Below are positions 55,624-64,000 of a stretch of 64,000 nucleotides of DNA, piece after piece. The notes beneath the pieces were generated by a model that had not been told where the DNA came from, made no database searches, and saw only the letters and a program-made list of their open reading frames with translations. Made by a program: the position numbers and the translations under genes. The number at the start of each line of letters is the position of its first letter. The first letter of the stretch is position 1. Where the stretch lies: positions 23,821-87,820 of the forward strand of contig NZ_JADEXU010000011.1 of the NCBI RefSeq assembly GCF_015206895.1, written 5' to 3'. This stretch comes from Nostoc sp. LEGE 12450 (GTDB lineage: Bacteria; Cyanobacteriota; Cyanobacteriia; Cyanobacteriales; Nostocaceae).

Positions 55624-56067
55624 CTAACTTGTCGCTGCTTTGTTTCCATTCTGGCTGCCATTTTTGCTGCCGTTACCATTCACAGTGGCAATGAATGAAG
55701 GTTGCTGTGAACTGGGAACTGGTGACTCGCCTCGCAGTCCCTTGTGGCGTTGGTTCTTAGGAACACCTCCTGCCATACCGTACTCCACACTGCTTTTACC
55801 ATATTGAGTGGCAACTCCCAACAGCATGTGCTCTGCCATATCTGCCAACTCGCGCTCTGTTTCGAGCATTTCATAGTACAACTTATCAAGGTTGGAAAGA
55901 GCAGTGTTATATAAATGCTCTCTAGTTCGCATCGTCTCAATTAGGGCTGAGAACGCCGGTAGAGTAAGTCCATTGCCGACACTTAAATTCGGATCAATTG
56001 AGTTGATGCCAGCAGCACGACGCGCTGCTTTTTCTAACACCTGAGACGTTCTTTTTCTCCGAGCCAT
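55624..56067 (-). CDS. Conserved small protein of unknown function
   Basis: A 147-aa protein I do not recognise. Residues 1-20 are basic (ARRKRTSQVLEKAARRAAG). A central amphipathic helical part (TLPAFSALIETMRTREHLYN, LDKLYYEMLETERELADMAEHM) looks like a coiled coil. The C-terminus is Gly/Asn/Ser-rich and disordered. The ATG at 56067 lies ~130 bp from the 63-bp tandem array. Possibly a nucleoid- or phage-associated protein; no evidence decides this. Confidence 0.6.
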   Translation of the reverse strand: MARRKRTSQVLEKAARRAAGINSIDPNLSVGNGLTLPAFSALIETMRTREHLYNTALSNLDKLYYEMLETERELADMAEHMLLGVATQYGKSSVEYGMAGGVPKNQRHKGLRGESPVPSSQQPSFIATVNGNGSKNGSQNGNKAATS

Positions 56068-56201
56068 GATCTGAACCTTGTAATCTAGTACGGTTAATAT
56101 TCTTTACTTTAAAAAACTTCCGTATCGATCGGCTTGAGAGAACTCCAGCAATTATCCAATGGTTTTTGTTACATAGCGATGTTGTTATGAATGCGCGATA
56201 T

Positions 56202-56558
56202 ACCGAAATGAGAAAGCAATCAAGCTTTTGAGAAAGCAATATGTCTTTTTGCTTGCTGAATCTACCGAAATGAGAAAGCAATCAAGCATTTTGAAAAAGC
56301 AATATGCCTTTTTAATTGCTGAATCTACCGAAATTAATGCGCGATATACCGAAATGAGAAAGCAATTAAGCTTTTGAAAAAGCAATATGTCTTTTTACTT
56401 GCTGAATCTACTGAAACGAGAAAGCAATCAAGCATTTTGAGAAAGCAATATGCCTTTTTGCTTGCTGAATCTACCGAAATGAGAAAGCAATCAAGCATTT
56501 TGAGAAAGCAATATACCTTTTTGCTTGCTAAATCTACCGAAAGGAGAAAGCAATATGC
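56202..56558. repeat. 63-bp tandem repeat array
   Basis: Five full units of 62-63 bp plus a partial one (starts 56202, 56264, 56348, 56410, 56473 and 56536), each containing two copies of GAGAAAGCAAT and the block CTTTTTGCTTGCTGAATCT. Between units 2 and 3, a ~20-bp spacer repeats the sequence that precedes unit 1 (ATGCGCGATATACCGAAAT). Units 4 and 5 are the most alike. The array lies upstream of the gene starting at 56067. The 63-bp period keeps a frame open on the plus strand (21-aa units), but there is no coherent gene. Confidence 0.85.
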
Positions 56559-56716
56559 TTAATTGTTTATTGAAATTGACTTGAGCAAGTAATTACAACC
56601 TTGACAAGCTTAAGTAAGATATTTTACTTTGAGTTAATTACATTGAAACTCATAGACGCATCTCAGCCGAACCTTGAAAACCTTATAATTCTGTTGAGAT
56701 GCGTTGAGTTTTTGAG

Positions 56717-57589
56717 CTAATTAAAAGCTGTTGAACGTGAATTGTCTTCCTGCAATTGCAAATTATCTTGGTCAGCAAAAGTTTTGAACTCGATAGCATC
56801 ATGACTACAAAAGAGTCGTACTTCACTACTGTGGTCGAGCGATAATGCACGCAACTTATCTTGATTAGAAAGTCGAGCCTTGCGGTCTACCTCCATAAAC
56901 CATTGGTAGGCACGCAAACCGGGTGTGCAAACTCGTTTAGGAGAGCCGATTTCGTGTCGGTAAAAGTAAGCATCGCCTGCATGTAAGAGCCAGCCTTCGG
57001 ATGTCTCAATAGCGACACCTGCATGACCCTGTGTGTGACCGATGAGCGGTATAAGGAGAATTTCGGGCGGTAGTCCTTCAAGGTTACGTACTGCCTCAAA
57101 GCCAAACCAAGGTTCACCACCAGCCGAATAATACTTCCAATTTTTTACTTCGTCCCACTGGCCAGGACGGTAACGTTGCGATGAGACAAAGCCCTGCCGT
57201 TCCCGTGCTGCTTCAATCTCACTGAGCATTATATGCACAGTTGCTTCGGGAAAATCTTCCAACCCGCCTGCATGGTCAAAATCGAGGTGAGTAAGCACTA
57301 TGTGGCGGACATCGCGCGGGTTTAAACCAAGCTGCTCAATAGCCGCAACCGCCGTGTATTTTTGTTCAAACTTGATGCGATTTAAATTCATGAAGAAGGG
57401 GCTGAGTCTTGATAATGGCGCTTGAATATCGCGCTGACCGAAGCCTGTATCTATAAGAACGAGTCCCTGATTTGTCTCAATAAGCAGACAGTGACAGACC
57501 AGACAGGCTGTTAGCCCACGACTAAAACCGTCGAAGAGTGCGCCACCAATTGGGCACATACAACCGCAATTAAGATGATAAATACGCAT
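56717..57589 (-). CDS. MBL-fold metallo-hydrolase, AHL-lactonase-like
   Basis: A 290-aa zinc hydrolase of the metallo-beta-lactamase superfamily. The signature THLDFDHAGG (HxDxDHxGG) is at ~101-110, with the second His in GHTQGHAGV (~184-192), Asp in HAGDAYF and the late His in FCSHDAIEF. The N-terminal CGCMCPIGGALFDG and LVLIDTGFG segments match the AiiA/AttM-type and related lactonase-like group. Lactone or other ester substrates are likely but unproven. No neighbours of known function. Confidence 0.85.
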   Translation of the reverse strand: MRIYHLNCGCMCPIGGALFDGFSRGLTACLVCHCLLIETNQGLVLIDTGFGQRDIQAPLSRLSPFFMNLNRIKFEQKYTAVAAIEQLGLNPRDVRHIVLTHLDFDHAGGLEDFPEATVHIMLSEIEAARERQGFVSSQRYRPGQWDEVKNWKYYSAGGEPWFGFEAVRNLEGLPPEILLIPLIGHTQGHAGVAIETSEGWLLHAGDAYFYRHEIGSPKRVCTPGLRAYQWFMEVDRKARLSNQDKLRALSLDHSSEVRLFCSHDAIEFKTFADQDNLQLQEDNSRSTAFN

Positions 57590-57765
57590 AAATGATCCTA
57601 CCGAGCATTAATCTCTTTTAAAGATGAAAAAATACGAATAATCACCATACTTAGGAGTGAACAAATTTATGTTTTTACAGAATTTGATTGCTGAATTAGT
57701 TTTGCTATCTGTGTCTAAAGTCTAGTGAAACCGATTTGCGGGTTTGACTTGCTTGGGTTGTAATT

Positions 57766-58086
57766 GTGAGAATGAGTCTGACTCGCTACGATGGCATTAG
57801 AAATTTATCGCATCTGAGTATGGCAAAGCAGGACGCTCCACTCACAGGAGAAGAACTGATTAAGGAAGTCTGTCGGCGGATTCGGGTCGCCCGCAGCTAT
57901 TGGGATGCTCACAATAATGCTGCTTGTCGAGGTGAACGCGATCGCGCATTAGCCCTTTACAATACATTGAGTAAGGAACAAAAAGATCAGATTCCGCAAG
58001 TGTTGCGGGTATGGCTGCGCTATCGTAGTGAGAAGTATTTTGGCGCACACCGAACACCGCCCAAATCGGCACGAAAATCAAAATAG
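57766..58086 (+). CDS. Small conserved cyanobacterial protein
   Basis: A 106-aa basic protein. The start may be ATG 57772 or ATG 57820 (MAKQDAPL). A three-helix-like region (TGEELIKEVCRRIRVARSYWDAH, GERDRALALYNTLSKEQKDQIPQVLRVWLRYRSEKYFG) is followed by a Lys/Arg-rich tail. I recognise no named domain. Length and composition suggest a structural or nucleic-acid-associated role, but this is a guess. Confidence 0.6.
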   Translation: MRMSLTRYDGIRNLSHLSMAKQDAPLTGEELIKEVCRRIRVARSYWDAHNNAACRGERDRALALYNTLSKEQKDQIPQVLRVWLRYRSEKYFGAHRTPPKSARKSK

Positions 58087-58232
58087 TCTTCACTGGATTT
58101 TTAGATAGGGGCAATATGCGGGTACTCTGTTGGAGAACTTGTAAAGCATTGCCCCTACAGCGTGTGGTTTTGCGTAAGTTCTATAAACAAATCATTGATG
58201 GTTAGAATGAAGGGAAATAAAAATAAAAACTA

Positions 58233-59057
58233 ATGGAAAAACAGCAACTTATAAAATTGCTAATTGGTGATTTTACTTGGCAAAGACTGCTTAAATCTTT
58301 CATATTTATTTATATATTTTTTGCTGGATATATATATTTACAGGCAGATAGTATGATTTTTCTGTCTCGTCCTTCTAGTTATCAGGATAATCCAGAAATT
58401 ATTAAGTTAAGAAGTGGGGAAAATACAAATATTTCAGCTACATACTTATTAAACAATCAAGCTAATTATACTATTCTTTATGTTCATGGTAATTCCGAAG
58501 ATTTAGGAGATATCAAAGAGATATTAGAAAAATTACACGCATGGGGTTTTAGTGTCTTTGCTTATGATTATCGTGGTTATGGTACGAGTCAAGGAAAAGC
58601 AACAGAAAGCCACGCATACGAAGATATCAATAGCGCTTACAATTATTTGACCCAAAATTTAAAAACACCGCCTGAAAGAATTATAGTTTTGGGGCGTTCG
58701 GTTGGTGGCGGTTCTGCGGTAAACTTAGCAATGCGAAAACCGATAGCTGGTTTAATTATTGAAAGTTCGTTTATTTCCGCTTTTCAAGTAATAGTACCTT
58801 TCAGGATTTTACCTTTTGAGAAATTTCCCAATCTGGACAATATCAAAAAAGTAAAATGTCCAATACTAGTGATTCATGGCAAAGCAGATGATGTCATTCC
58901 TTTTGCTCATGGAGAAAAGTTGTTTAATGCTGCAATATCGCCAAAGCTTTATTTGTGGGTTGAAGAGGCAAATCATAATGATTTATTCTGGGTAGCTGAA
59001 AAAAAGTATCAGAAAGCTTTGCAAGAGTTTACTACTCTTGTAAAGACAAATCAGTAA
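58233..59057 (+). CDS. Alpha/beta hydrolase (Bem46-like)
   Basis: A 274-aa protein with an N-terminal membrane anchor (~residues 20-37; FIFIYIFFAGYIYL) and an alpha/beta-hydrolase domain: VHGNSEDLGD (oxyanion strand), nucleophile GRSVGGGSA, Asp in HGKADDVIPFAHG and His in EEANHNDLF. It belongs to the group of membrane-bound serine hydrolases related to Bem46/ABHD13. The substrate is unknown. The gene stands alone. Confidence 0.85.
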   Translation: MEKQQLIKLLIGDFTWQRLLKSFIFIYIFFAGYIYLQADSMIFLSRPSSYQDNPEIIKLRSGENTNISATYLLNNQANYTILYVHGNSEDLGDIKEILEKLHAWGFSVFAYDYRGYGTSQGKATESHAYEDINSAYNYLTQNLKTPPERIIVLGRSVGGGSAVNLAMRKPIAGLIIESSFISAFQVIVPFRILPFEKFPNLDNIKKVKCPILVIHGKADDVIPFAHGEKLFNAAISPKLYLWVEEANHNDLFWVAEKKYQKALQEFTTLVKTNQ

Positions 59058-59177
59058 TTATCCTCTCATCCTATTCTCCTGTAACCCTCCTTAATCACTT
59101 TCGTCATCATAAAATTTGAAATACTTAGTACTCATTGTTTATTTACTTAAATAATCGATTACAACTTTAGTTTGCAT

Positions 59178-59200
59178 AAAAAAGTCCGCTTTCGCGGACT
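59178..59200 (-). terminator. Intrinsic terminator, minus strand
   Basis: On the minus strand AGTCCGC-GAAA-GCGGACT is followed by five to six T. The nearest minus-strand gene ends ~630 bp upstream of it (59831), so it may instead end a small RNA or a long 3' UTR. Confidence 0.75.
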
Positions 59201-59386
59201 GTGGACATTGGATAAGGTTAAGTTGTCACCAAGAGTGTCTACAAGATGTTAGACTCAATATTCATTCTTTCTTAGTACACTTTAAAAATCAAGTTCCTCA
59301 GAGCAAACTTTAGGACATAACTAATTGATTTAAGTCTTTAAAAAATGTTATCTGAAAATATATTCTACCGGATTTTAATTATAGAG

Positions 59387-59487
59387 CAATACAGTTCGGA
59401 TAAAACCAGAACACTTGTAGAGACGGCGATTTATCGCGTCTCAAAACCCACGGTTTTGTACAAGTGGCGCTTAACCCAAGCGTATTG
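59387..59487 (+). mobile_element. 101-bp MITE-like element, second copy
   Basis: Same length as the inverted copy at 28654-28754, with the same ends (CAATACAGTTCGGATAA and TTAACCCAAGCGTATTG) and the core GAGACGGCGATTTATCGCG. Flanks AATTATAGAG and AATTATAGCG differ by one base, a near-perfect 10-bp duplication. Confidence 0.78.
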
Positions 59488-59490
59488 AAT

Positions 59491-59628
59491 TATAGCGGTT
59501 CTCGTTTGGGTGCAATACACTTTGACCTCTTTCCTAAAAGGAGAGAGGCTTTGAATCTTACTCCCCAACACTAGTAGGGAAGGGGCTGGAGGTTAGGTCT
59601 GTATTGCACTCAACTGAGAACCGCTATA
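59491..59628. mobile_element. 138-bp element with perfect 13-bp inverted ends
   Basis: TATAGCGGTTCTC (59491-59503) and GAGAACCGCTATA (59616-59628), with an inner TGCAATACA/TGTATTGCA pair. It abuts the MITE at 59387-59487 and overlaps its target duplication. Non-coding. Confidence 0.7.
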
Positions 59629-59830
59629 TATATCTAGTTTATATAAAAGCTATTCTTGATAATATACTTGCTAAAATAGTACTGTATTATAATCTAGGAA
59701 TAGTAATTAGTATTACTAATTAATTAGACATAATTAAGGAATTTATGTCTGGATTAATATAAAATTCAAGTATTTTCTTTTCAGGCTTAAACCAGGTTTT
59801 TGCAATTTTAAATTAAGTAATGTAGAAATT

Positions 59831-60808
59831 TCACTTAGTTTGAAATATATTTTGTACCATTTTCTTGCCTACATTCGCCGCCGCTTTATCTAACTCTGCA
59901 ATCTCGCTGACGTTTAATTGCCAACCTAAAGCACCAATATTCTCTCTTGCCTGTTCTACGCTCTTTGCTCCAGGGATGGGAATGGTTCCTTTACAGATGC
60001 ACCAATTAATTGCTACCTGTGACATGGTTTTGTTTCTAGCTTGTGCCACCTCTCGCAAACATCCCAAAAGCGAGCGCATTCCTGGTAATATCTGCCTAAA
60101 CAGCAGACCTCGAATACCTTTAGGCAAAGGGCCTTGCTCAGAGTATTTTCCTGTCAGTAGTCCCAAAGCTAGAGGGCTGTAGGCAATCAGTTTAATTCCC
60201 AACTCATCACAAAGGTCTTTAAGCCCCAATTGGGTGACAGGATATGTAGACAACAAAGAGTATTGAACTTGCAGAGTAGTAATAGGAACACCTCGTTCAG
60301 CAAACTTTTGCTGCACTTGCTTAAGCTGTTTAGGCCCATAATTGGACAGTCCTACTCCCTTCACCAGCCCTTGCTCATATAAATCGGCAAGACCATCTAA
60401 CAGCCCTACCTCTTGCCAAGGGGCATAATTCGCTGTTGACCAATGCATTTGTACTAAATCTACGTTTTTTCCCAGGCGTTGGGCAGATGACTTGCAAGCT
60501 TTTACCATTGATTGACGTGTCCATCTCCACGGGTAAGCAGCCAGCTTAGTCGCAATACAAATATTTTCTTTGTTTGAACCTAGATATTCTCGGTTGAATC
60601 GTCCCAGCAGTAACTCACTTCGACCATTCAATCTCCCAGTTCCGTAAGAATCACCCGTATCAAATAAAGTCACACCGTTGTTTACACAAAGGTTAAACAC
60701 CGCTTGCAACTGGTCATCCATACTTTCGTCATATCCCCAAAGCAGTTGGTTGCCCCAGGCCCAAGTCCCGCAGCCCATGCTTGGGAGGGATTTTTGGAGA
60801 GTCTGCAT
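59831..60808 (-). CDS. Aldo/keto reductase
   Basis: A 325-aa NADPH-dependent oxidoreductase with a TIM barrel. Catalytic tetrad: Asp/Tyr in FDTGDSYGTGRLNGRSE, Lys in CIATKLAAYPW and His in VQMHWST. NADPH-binding elements are at the C-terminus (PIPGAKSVEQARENIGALGW). Family members reduce aldehydes or ketones such as methylglyoxal or quinones; the substrate cannot be read. No operon partners. Confidence 0.88.
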   Translation of the reverse strand: MQTLQKSLPSMGCGTWAWGNQLLWGYDESMDDQLQAVFNLCVNNGVTLFDTGDSYGTGRLNGRSELLLGRFNREYLGSNKENICIATKLAAYPWRWTRQSMVKACKSSAQRLGKNVDLVQMHWSTANYAPWQEVGLLDGLADLYEQGLVKGVGLSNYGPKQLKQVQQKFAERGVPITTLQVQYSLLSTYPVTQLGLKDLCDELGIKLIAYSPLALGLLTGKYSEQGPLPKGIRGLLFRQILPGMRSLLGCLREVAQARNKTMSQVAINWCICKGTIPIPGAKSVEQARENIGALGWQLNVSEIAELDKAAANVGKKMVQNIFQTK

Positions 60809-61034
60809 GTTTGCTCTCTGTAGATTGCCTTATTAATTATCAGGCATTAACGCACGAGTAGCATGATTAGCTGGTAAATGAGGAGAATCTTCTAGCAGTC
60901 AGTCGTGCAACCTTGTCTATTTTGTTTTAAAAGTTGACAAATATTTTGGACAATCACCAAAGTAGATTCGCTACTTTTGTATTAGATAATATATATTTTT
61001 AGTTGCTTTTAACTAGCAACTTAATCACTAAGTA

Positions 61035-61538
61035 TTAAGATATTGTCGAATTTGCAAGAAGCCTAGCTTTCTGAGTCCAAGCGTTATTAAAAAACCCAAC
61101 CTCTGGCACTTCTAATTCAAATGAATGAGGTGGTGATTGTAGCAATAAGGATGAACCTTTGTCATGAGCCTCCACTAAATTAACTATCCAGGGAAGAAAG
61201 TCTAAGATTTCTTTTGGTAGCACAGTTAATTCAAAGTCCCACATCAAATTAAGACCTCGGCAAACTTGTCCTTTTCTGAACGTCGCCACTCTCCCAGCAC
61301 TCTTGTTTATAGCCAGTCGAAGAATGAACGGACGGAATGGGACAAATTCATCAGGTGCAGTATAAGCGTATACATTTACATAGTTCAGTCTTTCCCTACG
61401 ATCCATCCAAGATGCGATCGGGGAATTACTACTATAAGATGTACCAGTTACGATTACCGGCATATTCATAGAAGCAGCGAAGTTAGAGTAGAACTTATGC
61501 CTTAGTTCGCTAACAATATGTTTAGCTTCTGGGTTCAT
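61035..61538 (-). CDS. Conserved cyanobacterial protein of unknown function
   Basis: A 167-aa protein without signal peptide or membrane segment. Blocks such as HKFYSNFAASMNMPVIVTG, YVNVYAYTAPDEFVPFRPFILR and FELTVLPKEILDFLPWIVNLVEAH suggest an alpha/beta fold. I know no named family. It lies upstream of the AKR gene on the same strand, 227 bp away. Confidence 0.6.
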   Translation of the reverse strand: MNPEAKHIVSELRHKFYSNFAASMNMPVIVTGTSYSSNSPIASWMDRRERLNYVNVYAYTAPDEFVPFRPFILRLAINKSAGRVATFRKGQVCRGLNLMWDFELTVLPKEILDFLPWIVNLVEAHDKGSSLLLQSPPHSFELEVPEVGFFNNAWTQKARLLANSTIS

Positions 61539-61605
61539 GGCTGCTACACTTATTACAAAAACGATACCTACGGAAAACTAGGCTAACAAAAATCAACAGA
61601 AGCAC

Positions 61606-61632
61606 AAAAAAAGGCAGACGGCCTTGTCTGCC
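61606..61632 (-). terminator. Intrinsic terminator of the RRM gene
   Basis: On the minus strand GGCAGAC-AAGGCC-GTCTGCC is followed by a T-run of seven, 19 bp past the RRM gene stop. Confidence 0.9.
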
Positions 61633-61650
61633 CTCAAGACTTTAGAGACC

Positions 61651-61953
61651 TTAATAACGGCGAGAGGAACCACCATCACCACCCCTTCTACCGCCAGAGG
61701 AACCTCCATCAGTCTTGGGTTTAGCTTTATTCACTTTTAAGCTCCTACCCATCCACTCAGCATTATCAAGGGCTTCAATTGCTGCTGTTTCTTGTGCGTC
61801 TGATTCCATTTCTACAAAGCCGAAACCTCTCATCCGACCTGTTTCTCGGTCGATAGGCAATTGAACATTTTTTACCGTTCCGTATTCTGCAAAAACGTGG
61901 CGGAGGTCCTCTTCTTTAACCTCATAAGATAGATTACCAACGTAAATTGACAT
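61651..61953 (-). CDS. RNA-binding protein, RRM type (Rbp family)
   Basis: A 100-aa protein with one RNA recognition motif: RNP2 IYVGNLSY (residues 3-10) and RNP1 RGFGFVEM (~42-49), followed by a Gly/Arg/Ser-rich tail (GGSSGGRRGGDGGSS), as in cyanobacterial RbpA-type cold-inducible proteins. GGAGA precedes the ATG. A ~300-nt AT-rich region upstream could be a long cold-responsive 5' UTR, but this is inference from other members. Probably involved in mRNA localisation or stability. Confidence 0.9.
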   Translation of the reverse strand: MSIYVGNLSYEVKEEDLRHVFAEYGTVKNVQLPIDRETGRMRGFGFVEMESDAQETAAIEALDNAEWMGRSLKVNKAKPKTDGGSSGGRRGGDGGSSRRY

Positions 61954-62351
61954 ACAATATCTCCAGAATCAGAGGGTGCAGAGATTTAGATGCGGAGAGG
62001 TCTGTAATACAAGTATTTATAAAAACAAACTACACAGCCGAATTTAATCTTCTATCGATACTTTATCATAAATTGAAAACTTATGTTCATAAGCAACATT
62101 ATACTTATTTGTTGAGCTAAATATCTGGACGGTTGGCGAAACTCTTTTAAAATGAACCTACCAGCGATCGCACTAAATTTTAAGCCATTAAAAAAACTCA
62201 ATTACTGATACTTGTTTCTATTCCAAAAGGATTAGTAATATTGAAATTTTATTCACTCAAAATTACAAAAGATGGAATTAAATAAAACCAGTGCGATCGC
62301 TTGTAACGTAAAATTAGTTTTCATCCGGCATTTGCTAACACCTTGACACCC
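61954..62351. other. Intergenic region between divergent RRM and ilvA genes
   Basis: ~400 bp, AT-rich, with two HIP1-like sites. It probably contains the long leader of the RRM gene. No motif is assigned. Confidence 0.5.
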
Positions 62352-63863
62352 ATGTATTGCGACTACCTTATCCAAATCCTGACTGCCCGTGTATATGATG
62401 TTGCCCAGGAAACACCACTGGAGTATGCACCAAATTTGTCTGCGCGGTTGAATAATCAACTCCTGTTGAAACGTGAGGATATGCAGTCAGTATTTTCCTT
62501 TAAACTTCGGGGTGCTTATAACAAAATGGTGCAACTACCACCAGATATCTTGGCACAGGGTGTAATTGCAGCGTCTGCGGGCAACCATGCTCAAGGAGTT
62601 GCCCTTGCAGCCAATCGCTTGGGAACCAAAGCAATTATCGTCATGCCAATAACCACACCTCAAGTCAAGGTGGACGCAGTGAGAATGAGGGGCGGAGCTG
62701 TCGTGTTACATGGAAACACCTACGACGATGCTTATAGCTATGCCCGTGAATTAGAAGTGGAAAAAGGTTTGACCTTTATTCATCCCTTTGACGACCCTCA
62801 TGTAATTGCTGGACAGGGAACCATTGGGATGGAAATTTTACGACAATATCAGCAACCCATCCATGCAATTTTTGTCGCAATTGGAGGTGGCGGATTGATT
62901 TCGGGGATTGGGGCTTATGTGAAAAGATTGCGTCCCGAAATCAAGATTATTGGCGTTGAACCAGTAGACGCTGATGCGATGTCTCAATCGCTCAAAGCCG
63001 GACATCGGGTGCGTTTGTCCCAAGTAGGGTTATTTGCTGATGGTGTGGCGGTGCGAGAAGTAGGTGAAGAAACCTTCCGTTTATGTCAGCAGTATGTAGA
63101 TGAAATCATTCTGGTGGATACAGACGATACATGTGCTGCGATTAAAGATGTGTTTGAGGATACGCGATCCATTTTAGAACCAGCCGGTGCATTAGCGATC
63201 GCAGCTGCCAAAGCCTACGCAGAACGAGAACAAATTGAGGGACAAACTCTAATTGCCGTAGCCTGTGGTGCAAACATGAATTTTGATCGTCTCCGCTTTG
63301 TGGCAGAACGGGCCCAGTTAGGCGAACGTCGGGAAGCAATCTTTGCAGTCACAATTCCTGAAGAACGGGGAAGTATTCGCCAGTTTTGTGAATGTATTGG
63401 CAACCGTAATCTTACAGAGTTTAATTATCGCATTGCTGATGAAAAAACAGCCCATATTTTTGTAGGTGTGCAAATTCAAAACCGTGCTGATGCTGCAAAG
63501 ATGGTAGAAACCTTTGAAGCTCAAGGATTTGAAACTCTTGATTTAACAGACGATGAACTAACTAAATTACATCTGCGGCACATGGTGGGTGGGCACTCTC
63601 CCCTAGCTCATAATGAATTACTTTACCGTTTTGAGTTTCCCGAACGTCCCGGTGCATTGATGAAGTTTGTTACTTCCATGAGTCCCGACTGGAATATTAG
63701 TCTTTTTCACTACCGCAACAACGGCGCAGACTACGGTCGAATCGTCGTTGGTATCCAGGTTCCTCCCCACGAGATGGAGGAGTGGCAAGCTTTTCTAGAT
63801 AACCTGGGCTATCGCTATTGGGATGAAAACAAGAATCCGGCATACAAGCTGTTTTTGGGATAG
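62352..63863 (+). CDS. ilvA: Threonine ammonia-lyase, biosynthetic
   Basis: A 503-aa PLP enzyme catalysing L-threonine to 2-oxobutanoate and ammonia, the first step of isoleucine synthesis. The start is ATG 62352; a TTG lies 9 bp upstream. The PLP lysine K51 is in SVFSFKLRGAYNKM; the phosphate-binding loop is AIGGGGLISG, and ASAGNHAQGVALAA follows the lysine. The C-terminal ~170 residues hold two ACT-like regulatory domains (for example IFAVTIPEERGSIRQFCECIG and YRFEFPERPGALMKFV) that mediate feedback by isoleucine and valine. Length matches the biosynthetic form. Confidence 0.94.
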   Translation: MYCDYLIQILTARVYDVAQETPLEYAPNLSARLNNQLLLKREDMQSVFSFKLRGAYNKMVQLPPDILAQGVIAASAGNHAQGVALAANRLGTKAIIVMPITTPQVKVDAVRMRGGAVVLHGNTYDDAYSYARELEVEKGLTFIHPFDDPHVIAGQGTIGMEILRQYQQPIHAIFVAIGGGGLISGIGAYVKRLRPEIKIIGVEPVDADAMSQSLKAGHRVRLSQVGLFADGVAVREVGEETFRLCQQYVDEIILVDTDDTCAAIKDVFEDTRSILEPAGALAIAAAKAYAEREQIEGQTLIAVACGANMNFDRLRFVAERAQLGERREAIFAVTIPEERGSIRQFCECIGNRNLTEFNYRIADEKTAHIFVGVQIQNRADAAKMVETFEAQGFETLDLTDDELTKLHLRHMVGGHSPLAHNELLYRFEFPERPGALMKFVTSMSPDWNISLFHYRNNGADYGRIVVGIQVPPHEMEEWQAFLDNLGYRYWDENKNPAYKLFLG

Positions 63864-64000
63864 CAGGGGATTGGGGAGTGAAGAAGGGAATAGGGTACAG
63901 GTTACAGGGTACACCCGGATTTCTCACGATACTGTAGGCAGAGGAGTGTGGGGAGTGTGCGGGGTCAGATTTCTTCCCCATCCTCCCACACCTCCCACAC
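63864..64000. other. Intergenic tail of the window
   Basis: GC-moderate sequence with short repeats (GGGTACAGG, CCTCCCACAC). No gene or clear hairpin is supported before the window ends. Confidence 0.5.

Larger units (their letters stand above)
59058..59830. other. Intergenic region with two adjacent MITEs and a terminator
   Basis: 773 bp without a gene. It holds the terminator-like hairpin at 59178-59200, the 101-bp MITE at 59387-59487, an adjacent element at 59491-59628, and AT-rich DNA. Confidence 0.6.

Noticed and set aside
56202..56558. CRISPR-like array
   Set aside because: The units are contiguous 62-63-bp repeats with no unique spacers and there are no cas genes nearby.
56374..56562. 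Plus-strand ORF encoding 21-aa repeats within the tandem array
   Set aside because: The frame is open only because the unit is a multiple of three; earlier units contain stops and there is no RBS. Kept only as an alternative in the findings.
62253..62459. 68-codon minus-strand ORF overlapping the ilvA start
   Set aside because: Overlaps a strong conserved gene start in antisense and shows no protein features.

Overview
The window looks like chromosome from a filamentous, heterocyst-type cyanobacterium (Nostoc/Anabaena group). Evidence: many GCGATCGC (HIP1) octamers, heptanucleotide STRR repeats and short palindromic dispersed repeats at gene ends; the aerobic chlorophyll cyclase AcsF; a cyanobacterial acyl-ACP synthetase; an RRM-type RNA-binding protein; and many cyanobacterial families of unknown function. 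No rRNA, CRISPR array or intact insertion sequence was seen.

Layout. 1-1011: 3' part of an MFS transporter. 1271-10557: the most unusual region, a minus-strand cluster. Five tightly packed genes encode a Trypco1 (CU044_2847-type) protein, a trypsin-like protease, a P-loop ATPase, an NB-ARC-like ATPase with TPRs and a radical SAM/SPASM enzyme. The protease C-terminus and the ATPase N-terminus carry the same ~53-residue helical module, which suggests homotypic docking as in known NTP-dependent conflict/cell-death systems. A 54-aa ORF lies beyond the 3' end of the five genes and an 81-aa paralogue lies beyond the 5' end. Both encode the same hydrophobic N-terminus and both are followed by hairpins.

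10840-15589 is housekeeping (acyl-ACP synthetase, YlqD, pyruvate dehydrogenase E2). 15751-19238 holds an Rpn-type nuclease, gene remnants and an RTX calcium-binding protein. 20067-22214 is rtcB interrupted by an HNH-containing intein placed exactly before its metal-binding cysteine. 22589-28637 carries a methyltransferase/HAD pair, tRNA-Ala(CGC), a Uma2 nuclease and two FAD oxidoreductases. 28814-31283 is the metX/metY pair for direct sulfhydrylation. 31468-37584 holds a GDSL hydrolase, a TPR protein with HIP1 in every repeat, a DUF411 protein and a third FAD oxidoreductase.

38677-43592 includes holB, a free-standing vMAP-type HTH protein and two peptidoglycan hydrolases without signal peptides. 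43622-53824 includes mnmG, a VanY-like peptidase, an EamA transporter, DUF2996 and TM2 proteins and acsF. 54095-63863 includes an orphan HsdR-N nuclease, a 63-bp tandem array, an MBL hydrolase, an alpha/beta hydrolase, an aldo/keto reductase, an RRM protein and ilvA.

Intergenic DNA is rich in MITE-like elements whose ends and target duplications can be read directly. These include several elements with 10-bp duplications, and two different elements inserted at the same loop of two copies of one host MITE. All family calls come from reading motifs by eye; no searches were run.
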